Of a stretch of 7,994 bases of DNA, positions 1 to 5,414 are shown piece by piece. Within the stretch, counting starts at the first letter, position 1. Each line of letters opens with the position of its first letter. Under the pieces are notes generated by a model. That model was not told the origin of the DNA, did no database searches, and worked only from the letters and a program-made list of their open reading frames with translations. The DNA comes from Pseudomonadota bacterium. GTDB taxonomy: Bacteria > SZUA-182 > DTGQ01. The translations under genes and the position numbers were made by a program. The stretch is from NCBI GenBank assembly GCA_030605265.1, contig JAUWIR010000181.1, positions 1-7,994 on the forward strand, written 5' to 3'.

Positions 1-247
1 AAATTATGTAATTATGTGCTTAAATGATCAAGATTTAGATTAACTTATACTCGGACAGGCTGGATTATGCAAAAACCCATTATTTGAAGAAACTTATTAG
101 AGAAGTACTTGCGGATTTTCCAACGGGATTTTTTTTCTATAGGTAAAAAGGACTCAGCAATTCTCATTATGAAACCTATGCCTTAAAAAAAAAAAAATTG
201 TTACCTTGATCCAAATCCTGTCAAATTGAGAATTGCTGATAAAGACC
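1..247. other. Non-coding region upstream of the sulfur operon
   Basis: No convincing gene is seen here. The stretch holds an 8-T run (129-136) preceded only by a weak 4-bp stem, a run of 13 A (185-197), and two 13-bp arms in inverted orientation (154-166 and 227-239) that flank the A run. A short frame open from the left edge closes at 41-43 and is too short to judge. The region may contain the end of a neighbouring transcription unit plus regulatory DNA for the ArsR operon. Confidence 0.6.
154..239. repeat. 13-bp inverted repeat flanking an A13 tract
   Basis: TCAGCAATTCTCA at 154-166 is the exact reverse complement of TGAGAATTGCTGA at 227-239. The 60 bases between them include 13 consecutive A. 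Neither arm extends further. It ends nine bases before the -35 hexamer of the ArsR promoter, so it could be a pair of regulator sites bringing two DNA segments together, the remnant of a small mobile element, or a long-loop hairpin. The match is seen directly; the role is not known. Confidence 0.6.
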
Positions 248-276
248 TTGACAAGTAGTTTAGTAGTTGCTAAACT
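248..276 (+). promoter_or_regulatory. Sigma-70-type promoter of the ArsR-sulfur operon
   Basis: A perfect -35 hexamer TTGACA lies at 248-253. After a 17-bp spacer a -10 hexamer TAAACT lies at 271-276 (4 of 6 match to TATAAT). Transcription would start at about 283-284, at the A of the ATG at 284. There is no ribosome binding site before that ATG, so the first gene is probably translated from a leaderless mRNA. Confidence 0.7.
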
Positions 277-279
277 ACT
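254..279. promoter_or_regulatory. Operator: perfect 10-6-10 inverted repeat
   Basis: AGTAGTTTAG (254-263) and CTAAACTACT (270-279) are perfect reverse complements separated by six bases. The palindrome fills the spacer between -35 and -10 and covers the -10 hexamer, so a bound dimer would exclude RNA polymerase. The position, symmetry and AT-rich sequence fit the operator of the ArsR-family repressor encoded immediately downstream, which implies autoregulation of the operon. Binding itself is inferred. Confidence 0.75.
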
Positions 280-283
280 AACC

Positions 284-607
284 ATGCAGCATAAACTATG
301 GAAAAAGGCTGAAAAGGTTTCCAGTCTCTTGGCGCTCTTGTCGAACCCACTTCGTTTGTTAATTATCTGCCTGTTACTAAAAAAAGAATTGTGCGCCACT
401 GAATTGCTGGAAATATTAGGAACAACAAAAGGAAATATTTCTCAGCATTTGAAACTATTGTACATGGAAAAATTAATTACCAAAAGAAAAGAGGGGAATC
501 GAATCTATTACAGCATTGCCGATAAGAACCTTAAGGCAATAATTAGCTGTCTGAGTGACTGTTACTGCAAAGATATGAAAACTCTTCCCATAAAGGAGCA
601 GAAATAA
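284..607 (+). CDS. ArsR/SmtB-family repressor, BigR/SqrR-like persulfide sensor
   Basis: This is a winged-helix DNA-binding repressor of 107 residues, a normal length for the family. The order is typical: LSNPLRLLIICLLL (about 19-32), recognition region ILGTTKGNISQHLKLL (about 44-59), and the wing KRKEGNRIYYSI (about 67-78). Cysteines are C29, C37, C89, C93 and C95. Aligned from memory with BigR of Xylella and without gaps, C29 and C95 fall on the two reactive cysteines (C42 and C108, also 66 apart), which form a sulfur bridge with persulfide and release DNA. The classical ELCVC metal site is reduced to ELCAT, so metal sensing is less likely. The ATG at 284 is preferred over an upstream TTG at 233 because the promoter and operator lie between them. 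The stop overlaps the next ATG by one base. Family is certain; persulfide sensing is inferred. Confidence 0.88.
   Translation: MQHKLWKKAEKVSSLLALLSNPLRLLIICLLLKKELCATELLEILGTTKGNISQHLKLLYMEKLITKRKEGNRIYYSIADKNLKAIISCLSDCYCKDMKTLPIKEQK
592..598 (+). promoter_or_regulatory. Ribosome binding site for the sulfur-transferase fusion
   Basis: AAAGGAG lies eight bases before the ATG at 607, inside the last codons of the repressor gene. Together with the overlapping stop and start (TAATG) it indicates translational coupling of the two genes. Confidence 0.8.
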
Positions 608-3060
608 TGAAAATTTGTATCATTGGAGGGGTTGCAGGCGGAGCGACTGCGGCTGCTCGATTACGGCGATTAAATGAAAAAGCTCACATTCTCTTGTTTG
701 AAAAAAGAGAATATATTTCTTTTGCCAATTGTGGGCTTCCCTACCATATTTCAGGGAAAATTAAAGATCGCGGCAAACTTTTATTACAAACCCCAAAAAA
801 TTTCCATTCTCGATTTAATGTTGAAGTCAGAGTAAAAAATGAAGTCTTGGCCATCAATCCTCAAGATAAAAAAGTACAGGTCAAAAATTTAATCACCAAT
901 CAAGAATATAAGGAAACCTATGATTTTCTCATCCTTTCCCCTGGGGCAAACCCATTTCTGCCGCCCATTGAAGGGAAGCAGGCTAAGATGTTTTGGCAAC
1001 TTCGCACTATGTACGATATGGATGCAATCATTGCTCATCTAAAAGATCATCAAGCGCAAGAGGCTGTGGTCATTGGCGGCGGATTTATTGGTATTGAAGT
1101 AGCTGAGAACCTTATAGAGTTGGGTGTAAAAACCCACCTGGTTGAACTGTTGGATCAGGTGATGGCCCCCTTTGATTTTGAGATGGCTAACATAATTCAT
1201 GCTAAGTTAGCAGAAAAAGGGCTCTCTCTTCACTTGGCTGACAGAGTGGAAAAAATTGTTGGTGATACAAAGGGAAAAGTCATTTTACATTCAGGAAAAG
1301 AATTGCCTGCAGATTTGGTGATCGGGGCCCTTGGCGTGCGACCTGATACTACCCTAGCGAAAAAAGCCGGACTTCAAATCGGCCCAACCGGGGGGATTGT
1401 TGTTGATGAATTTATGAAAACAAGTGATTCTTCTATTTTTGCTGTTGGAGATGCCATTGAGGTGACCCATTTTACCGGAAAGAAAAAGATGCTCATTCCC
1501 CTGGCAGGCCCGGCAAATAAACAAGCACGTATTGCAGCAGATAATATTTGCGGACTTTCCTCCCGATATCATAATACCTTGGGAACTTCTATTGTAAAAG
1601 TTTTTGACCTTCAGGCAGCCTGCACTGGGATCAATGAGAAGGTAGCTAAAAGCAATAAGGTAAATTATCAGGCAATCCATCTGCACCCCTTAAACCATGC
1701 AGGATACTATCCCGGAGCATCACCGATTTCTCTGAAGGTCCTTTTTGAGCTTCCAAGTGGTCAAATATTAGGGGCTCAGTGTATAGGGGCAAAGGGAGTC
1801 GATAAAAGAATTGATGTTATGGCCACCGCCATCAAGGCAGGGATGACGGTCTATGATCTTGAACAATTGGAGTTAGCTTATGCTCCACCCTTTGGATCTG
1901 CCAAAGATGCCATCAATATGGCAGGTTTTATCGGCAGTAATATTTTAAAAAATTTAGTCAGGTTGACTACCTATGATCAACTAAACAAGATCGAAAACCC
2001 CTATTTTCTTGATGTGCGAACTGAAAAAGAATTCAAACTAAAAAATGTGCCCGAGTCCTTTAATATTCCCCTCAATGTATTACGATCTAAAATAAATGAA
2101 CTGCCTAAAGATGACCACATTCTTATCATCTGTCATGTCGGTCTTCGAGCATATTATGCTTATAGAATTCTTAAACAATCAGGCTTTGAAAATCTATCAA
2201 TATTTTCAGGAGGAATGAAAACCTACCGGCACTTTACTGAAAAAGTCCGCCCTCATTCCGGTCCCCTTCATACCACAGAGAGCGCTTCAATAAATAAAGA
2301 TTCACTCAATAAAGAAGTGATTGAAGAGCTGGACCTATGCGGTCTTCAATGCCCGGGGCCTATTATGAAACTATCTAATACAATAGAAAATATGCCGGCA
2401 GGAAAGAAAATTTTAGCCCAAGCAACTGACCCTGGTTTTGTTACAGATATATCTGCCTATTGTAAGGCCACGGGAAATACCCTGATCTCAATTCAAAATG
2501 AGAATAGTATTTACAAGGCTTGTATTGAAAAGGGCACAGGAAAAATGGAATCAAATAATTGCATCCAGGAAAATAATATAGGTCAGGAAAGTAAAAGTAA
2601 AACCATTGTGATTTTCTCAAATGATTTAGATAAAGTTTTAGCCGGTTTTATCATAGCCAATGGAGCCAAAGCTATGGGCAATGAGGTCACCCTCTTTTTC
2701 ACCTTTTGGGGGCTGAATGTTCTTCGAAAAGAAAAAGGGCCCCTGGTGAAAAAATCTCTCTTAGATAGTATGTTTGGCCTGATGATGCCAAAGGGACCAA
2801 AAGCATTAAAATTGTCAAAACTGCATATGGGAGGGATGGGGACAGAGATGATGAAATATATCATGAAAACCAAAAAAGTAGATTCCTTACCCCAGTTAAT
2901 GCAACAGGCCCTTGGTTCCGGTATTCGATTTGTAGCCTGCTCTATGTCATTGGAAGTGATGGGCATAAAAAAGGAAGAGCTTATTGATGGGGTCGAAATT
3001 GGCGGAGTGGCCTACTATCTTAATGAAGCCAATCAGTCGAATGTCAATTTATTCATCTGA
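607..3060 (+). CDS. CoA-disulfide reductase-like/rhodanese/TusA/DsrE-like fusion protein
   Basis: This 817-residue cytoplasmic protein combines four sulfur-handling domains. Residues 1-445 form an FAD- and NAD(P)H-dependent disulfide reductase of the CoA-disulfide/polysulfide reductase type: FAD motif IIGGVAGGATAA (5-16), reactive C42 in SFANCGLPY, nucleotide motif VVIGGGFIG (154-162), FAD motif IFAVGD (277-282), and tyrosines near 367-368 and 425 in a dimerisation domain. Residues about 452-548 form a rhodanese with C509 in CHVGLR. Residues about 572-642 form a TusA domain with C582 in CPGP. Residues about 665-817 form a DsrE-like domain with C778 in ACSMSLEVMG. All four cysteines are present, so sulfane sulfur could pass from flavin site to rhodanese, TusA and DsrE on one chain. 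Shorter reductase-rhodanese fusions reduce polysulfide or CoA-persulfide; the substrate here is not proven. It is co-transcribed with the repressor at 284-607. Confidence 0.93.
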   Translation: MKICIIGGVAGGATAAARLRRLNEKAHILLFEKREYISFANCGLPYHISGKIKDRGKLLLQTPKNFHSRFNVEVRVKNEVLAINPQDKKVQVKNLITNQEYKETYDFLILSPGANPFLPPIEGKQAKMFWQLRTMYDMDAIIAHLKDHQAQEAVVIGGGFIGIEVAENLIELGVKTHLVELLDQVMAPFDFEMANIIHAKLAEKGLSLHLADRVEKIVGDTKGKVILHSGKELPADLVIGALGVRPDTTLAKKAGLQIGPTGGIVVDEFMKTSDSSIFAVGDAIEVTHFTGKKKMLIPLAGPANKQARIAADNICGLSSRYHNTLGTSIVKVFDLQAACTGINEKVAKSNKVNYQAIHLHPLNHAGYYPGASPISLKVLFELPSGQILGAQCIGAKGVDKRIDVMATAIKAGMTVYDLEQLELAYAPPFGSAKDAINMAGFIGSNILKNLVRLTTYDQLNKIENPYFLDVRTEKEFKLKNVPESFNIPLNVLRSKINELPKDDHILIICHVGLRAYYAYRILKQSGFENLSIFSGGMKTYRHFTEKVRPHSGPLHTTESASINKDSLNKEVIEELDLCGLQCPGPIMKLSNTIENMPAGKKILAQATDPGFVTDISAYCKATGNTLISIQNENSIYKACIEKGTGKMESNNCIQENNIGQESKSKTIVIFSNDLDKVLAGFIIANGAKAMGNEVTLFFTFWGLNVLRKEKGPLVKKSLLDSMFGLMMPKGPKALKLSKLHMGGMGTEMMKYIMKTKKVDSLPQLMQQALGSGIRFVACSMSLEVMGIKKEELIDGVEIGGVAYYLNEANQSNVNLFI

Positions 3061-3108
3061 CAAAAAAGAAGCCACCAGATTAATATAAAAATAAAAATCT
3101 GATGGCTT
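3061..3108 (-). terminator. Intrinsic terminator, minus strand (distal)
   Basis: Arms 3069-3081 and 3096-3108 form a 13-bp stem with a 14-base loop. Read on the minus strand the stem is followed by C and six T. The single imperfect pair is G-U in the minus-strand RNA but C-A in the plus-strand RNA, and the plus strand has no T tract after the stem. The hairpin therefore serves minus-strand transcription, although it sits directly after the stop codon of the plus-strand sulfur gene. Confidence 0.72.
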
Positions 3109-3180
3109 AGGATTAGGTGATCAAACAAGATATATTGGGTTATAAATAAGGTGATAATAAGGTGATAATATGGTGATTCA
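3061..3180 (-). ncRNA. Candidate small RNA of about 120 nt
   Basis: On the minus strand a -35-like TTGCAC (3215-3210) and a perfect TATAAT (3192-3187) are 17 bp apart, predicting a start near 3180. The intrinsic terminator at 3061-3108 would end the transcript. No good reading frame fills it. The RNA would carry four AUCACC motifs, two of them in an exact 11-base tandem repeat, plus GAUCACCU near 3115-3122, which equals eight bases of the usual 3' end of 16S rRNA. Such motifs could pair with AGGUGA-type ribosome binding sites. This is inferred from signals only; read-through or chance are alternatives. Confidence 0.4.
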
Positions 3181-3181
3181 A
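3149..3181. repeat. Three-copy 11-bp tandem repeat
   Basis: AGGTGATAATA occurs exactly at 3149-3159 and 3160-3170, followed by the degenerate copy TGGTGATTCAA (3171-3181). A further AGGTGAT lies at 3115-3121. The 11-bp period is close to one DNA turn. The repeat lies inside the candidate small RNA on the other strand; it could alternatively be a protein-binding array. Confidence 0.75.
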
Positions 3182-3186
3182 TAAAT

Positions 3187-3215
3187 ATTATACTATTATA
3201 GCCGCTTAAGTGCAA
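3187..3215 (-). promoter_or_regulatory. Minus-strand promoter-like pair in the convergent spacer
   Basis: Minus strand: TTGCAC at 3215-3210, a 17-bp spacer, then TATAAT at 3192-3187. A second TATAAT lies at 3200-3195. The -35 abuts the T tract of the preceding gene's terminator, so this would begin a separate transcript. The -35 match is weak (3 of 6). Confidence 0.4.
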
Positions 3216-3216
3216 G

Positions 3217-3248
3217 TAAAAAATCCCTCCCTGTTAATTCAGGGAGGG
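3217..3248 (-). terminator. Intrinsic terminator of the flavin reductase gene
   Basis: CCCTCCCTG (3225-3233) and CAGGGAGGG (3240-3248) form a 9-bp GC-rich stem with a six-base loop. Read on the minus strand it is followed by A and six T. It begins 11 bases after the stop codon of the minus-strand gene ending at 3260. Confidence 0.9.
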
Positions 3249-3259
3249 CAGGACCAATC

Positions 3260-3823
3260 TTATCCGGCAACTGACAGAGTTGTAGTCTCCAAATTACCGG
3301 AGGTTATATAATAATCCCCTCCAAGGTGATGAAAGGTTTTGGCCTCTTTGGCAAAGGCTTTAAGATACTTATCATATTTATCTTCATCTACTGAGGCGGA
3401 GACTACTGCCCCTATGAATAACTTATGGTCTCCGAATTTCTGTTTATCGTAAACCTTACATTCTATGTGCCCAATGCATTCTGCAATTAAGGGTGGCCTC
3501 ACGCTATGAGCTTTAAGAGGTGTGAAATTCGTCTCTTTAAATTTATCTATTCGTTGCCCGGAATGAGTGCCACAAAAATTCACCTTATCTAACAATTCAA
3601 TAGTAGGAATATTGACCACATATTCTTCTCCTTTCTCAATTAAATCCAATGAGAAGGAATCACGATGAATTGATACGGCAATCAACATGGGAGAAATACT
3701 CACCGGTGTTATCCAGGCCACTGGAATGATATTAGTTTTATCCTTGTACAATGAGGTCACTAAAACAACCGGGCCATGATTTATTAAACGATTTGCTTCC
3801 TCAATCGGTAGTTCTCTTTTCAT
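3260..3823 (-). CDS. Flavin reductase family protein (flavoredoxin-like)
   Basis: This 187-residue cytoplasmic protein has the FMN-binding split-barrel pattern of the flavin reductase/flavoredoxin family. Visible landmarks are GPVVLVTSLY (17-26), IIPVAWITPVSISPMLIAVSI (32-52), FCGTHSGQRIDKF (83-95) and GDHKLFIGAVVSASVD (131-146). It ends in LGGDYYITSG (168-176) and a short tail. Family members bind FMN non-covalently and pass electrons to a partner; in Desulfovibrio, flavoredoxin is linked to thiosulfate reduction, which would suit the neighbouring sulfur operon, but no partner is shown here. The start at 3823 is chosen because GAGGAG lies nine bases before it. An in-frame ATG at 3856 would add 11 residues that are encoded by the ribosome-binding region itself. 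The gene converges on the sulfur operon and is followed by its own terminator. Confidence 0.88.
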   Translation of the reverse strand: MKRELPIEEANRLINHGPVVLVTSLYKDKTNIIPVAWITPVSISPMLIAVSIHRDSFSLDLIEKGEEYVVNIPTIELLDKVNFCGTHSGQRIDKFKETNFTPLKAHSVRPPLIAECIGHIECKVYDKQKFGDHKLFIGAVVSASVDEDKYDKYLKAFAKEAKTFHHLGGDYYITSGNLETTTLSVAG

Positions 3824-3832
3824 TTGCTTTCT

Positions 3833-3838
3833 CTCCTC
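3833..3838 (-). promoter_or_regulatory. Ribosome binding site deciding the flavin reductase start
   Basis: On the minus strand GAGGAG (3838-3833) precedes the ATG at 3823 by nine bases. The longer alternative start at 3856 has no such site upstream. The 10-bp block containing it (3831-3840) recurs exactly at 3884-3893. Confidence 0.8.
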
Positions 3839-3868
3839 TTTAGTAAATTTTATCATAAAAATTCACTA

Positions 3869-3896
3869 AATATCTTCTAACTACTCTCCTCTTCAA
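3869..3896 (-). promoter_or_regulatory. Possible promoter of the flavin reductase gene
   Basis: Minus strand TTGAAG (3896-3891) and GATATT (3874-3869) are 16 bp apart, each matching the consensus at four of six positions. The implied leader is about 40 bases. The match is modest and other AT-rich pairs exist nearby. Confidence 0.25.
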
Positions 3897-3968
3897 ATAT
3901 CGGCCCCTCTGAGAAAATATACTACACCCCTTTTATGTTAGGTTGGATTGGATTCATTTAGCTTCCCC

Positions 3969-4033
3969 AAAGGATAGTTGACAGGATAACAGGATCTAAA
4001 ATAATCCTTTAAATCTTTTTGATTAACTGGTTT
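3969..4033. repeat. AGGAT/ATCCT palindromic intergenic element
   Basis: Three AGGAT words (3971-3975, 3983-3987, 3991-3995) are followed by ATCCT (4004-4008) and a related ATCTT. AAAGGAT at 3969-3975 is the exact complement of ATCCTTT at 4004-4010, and the left half reads as a degenerate inverted copy of the right half. It lies between the two minus-strand units, after the PrcB-like gene. No T tract follows on the minus strand, so it is not a standard terminator. Similar ACAGGATTAACAGGAT-like words are, from memory, common intergenic repeats in several environmental genomes. Confidence 0.4.
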
Positions 4034-4070
4034 TGGTTTTTAATGTTTTTTTTACCATTGGGAAAAATTT

Positions 4071-5369
4071 TCACTGGCATTCTTGCGTGACATTAGTTAA
4101 TGTCAGGGAAAAGGGTTTATTATTTTTTGCTGTTTTTATAATATGGCATGGTTGAATACATGGCCAAGCTACAAAACAATTTGGGCCTGGGGAAACTTTA
4201 GTCGCTTTAACAATAACATTTTCATCCTTCATGACCAACTTTTCTATCTCCACGGAATACCCAGTTGAAAATTCGACCGTGTCAATTAAAGCAATAATAA
4301 CTTCTTTTTCAAAGGCTACCAATGGAGCTTCAGGTAGCGGGGTAACACATCCTTTATGCTTAAGCCAAAAATCTTCAAGCTCCTCTCGTGTTTCTATCTT
4401 AAATAATGTGGGCTCTGGTAATAAGGGTTTGTCATCTATAATAATGAAGCTATTGCTATAGCAGCTAGCCCCTAATTCAATATCTTGAAAATCTAACATA
4501 GTTACAATTTCAGTAGACTGGTCATTTAATGTTAGTGAAAATGATTCATTACTGTTGCTTTTTGGGGTGGTTATAATATGATAAGGCTGTGTTGTTATCC
4601 AAGGGCCCAAGCAATCCGGCCCGGTTTTTGTTGCTTTAACAATGAAATTTTCATCTTGCAGTACCAAATTTTTTATTTCTATGTTATATCCACCTGGTGG
4701 TTCAATAGTGTCAATTAAAGCAATAATAACTTCTTTTTCAAAGTCTACCAAAGGAGCTTCAGGTACTGGGATAACACATCCTCTATGCTTAGACCAAAAA
4801 TCTTCAAGTTCCTCTTGTGTTTCTATTTTAAACAGCGTGGCCTCTTTTAATTCAGAAAATATGGGACCATCATTTGTAATAATGAAGCTATGGTTATAGC
4901 AACTATCGGTCCCTAATTCTATATCTTGAAAATCTAATTGTCTTGGAGGGCTACTATAATCACGGGTAATCATTTTCCAATAAAAATCAGATATCCAATA
5001 TGGGGGGCTGATTCCCCAATTGAGGTTGTAAGAAAAACCTTGACTATACCATATATCAATATTTCCAAATTGATCATCCTTTTCAAAATCCTTTGACCAT
5101 GAATTAGAAAAGCCGGCTTTAAAATTATTAGTCATCCAAGGGGCATTGAAATAAATATAATATGAAGGATCAAAATATTTTTGGGACTTATAATCATCAT
5201 ACATAAAATAAGGTAATTCATACCAGGGAAAAGACGTATTAAGAATTTGACCCTGAATTAGATTGATCGTAAAGAATAAATGTAAAATAGACAAGCATAG
5301 TGCCAGTAATATTAAAAACCGTACTTTTTTTATCAGATTTTCTCTAAAAGAAATATAAACCTGTTTCAT
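4071..5369 (-). CDS. Exported protein with two tandem PrcB-like domains
   Basis: This 432-residue protein begins with a basic stretch and a hydrophobic segment (about 16-38) ending near IQGQ, consistent with a signal peptide or membrane anchor. Residues about 42-143 are unusually rich in Tyr, Trp, Phe and Asp and match no family I recognise. Two copies of one domain follow, each starting LDFQDIELG (145 and 292). Each has ATLFKIET or PTLFKIET, EELEDFW, a P..DFEKEVIIALID-type strand, then GGYNIEI or TGYSVEI. That is the pattern of the PrcB C-terminal family, named for a subunit of the Treponema dentilisin protease complex. Cysteines recur in both copies. GGAGG eight bases before the ATG at 5369 supports this start over an ATG 15 bases earlier. 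It lies 45 bases after the beta-helix gene, probably in one transcript. The function is unknown; a role in surface protein binding is inferred. Confidence 0.75.
   Translation of the reverse strand: MKQVYISFRENLIKKVRFLILLALCLSILHLFFTINLIQGQILNTSFPWYELPYFMYDDYKSQKYFDPSYYIYFNAPWMTNNFKAGFSNSWSKDFEKDDQFGNIDIWYSQGFSYNLNWGISPPYWISDFYWKMITRDYSSPPRQLDFQDIELGTDSCYNHSFIITNDGPIFSELKEATLFKIETQEELEDFWSKHRGCVIPVPEAPLVDFEKEVIIALIDTIEPPGGYNIEIKNLVLQDENFIVKATKTGPDCLGPWITTQPYHIITTPKSNSNESFSLTLNDQSTEIVTMLDFQDIELGASCYSNSFIIIDDKPLLPEPTLFKIETREELEDFWLKHKGCVTPLPEAPLVAFEKEVIIALIDTVEFSTGYSVEIEKLVMKDENVIVKATKVSPGPNCFVAWPCIQPCHIIKTAKNNKPFSLTLTNVTQECQ
4074..4496 (-). repeat. PrcB-like domain repeat, second copy
   Basis: This codes for residues 292-432 of the exported protein. 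It closely matches 4497-4937 in DNA as well as protein; 36 consecutive bases at 4279-4314 are identical to 4708-4743, an offset of 429. The high DNA identity indicates a fairly recent in-frame duplication or gene conversion. Confidence 0.85.
4497..4937 (-). repeat. PrcB-like domain repeat, first copy
   Basis: This codes for residues 145-291 of the exported protein. It is about four codons longer than the second copy, with the extra residues near FSELKEA. The pattern PPGGYNIEI is the more canonical of the two GGY motifs. Confidence 0.85.
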
Positions 5370-5377
5370 TACTAATT

Positions 5378-5382
5378 CCTCC
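5378..5382 (-). promoter_or_regulatory. Ribosome binding site of the PrcB-like gene
   Basis: Minus-strand GGAGG lies eight bases before the ATG at 5369. An earlier in-frame ATG at 5384 overlaps this site and has no site of its own, so the shorter start is preferred. Confidence 0.75.
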
Positions 5383-5414
5383 ATCTGTTTTTATTATTCC
5401 TATTACCTTAAATA

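Noticed and set aside
117..137. Intrinsic terminator before the ArsR operon
   Set aside because: There is an 8-T run, but the stem before it has only four weak pairs with a three-base loop.
233..283. TTG start adding 17 residues to the ArsR repressor
   Set aside because: The promoter hexamers and operator lie inside this stretch, there is no ribosome binding site, and the family normally begins near the later ATG.
1354..1686. Minus-strand frames inside the sulfur gene (1354-1686, 2583-2966)
   Set aside because: They lie fully within a strongly supported plus-strand gene and show no recognisable domain or ribosome binding site.
3033..3215. A 60-codon hydrophobic frame on the minus strand
   Set aside because: It starts at TTG inside the promoter-like -35, has no ribosome binding site, runs through a terminator and into the end of the sulfur gene.
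3824..3856. Longer start for the flavin reductase
   Set aside because: The added residues are encoded by the ribosome binding region of the ATG at 3823, and the upstream ATG lacks its own site.
4231..4899. Two similar plus-strand frames (4231-4461 and 4642-4899)
   Set aside because: They resemble each other only because they are the mirror images of the duplicated PrcB-like domains on the minus strand.
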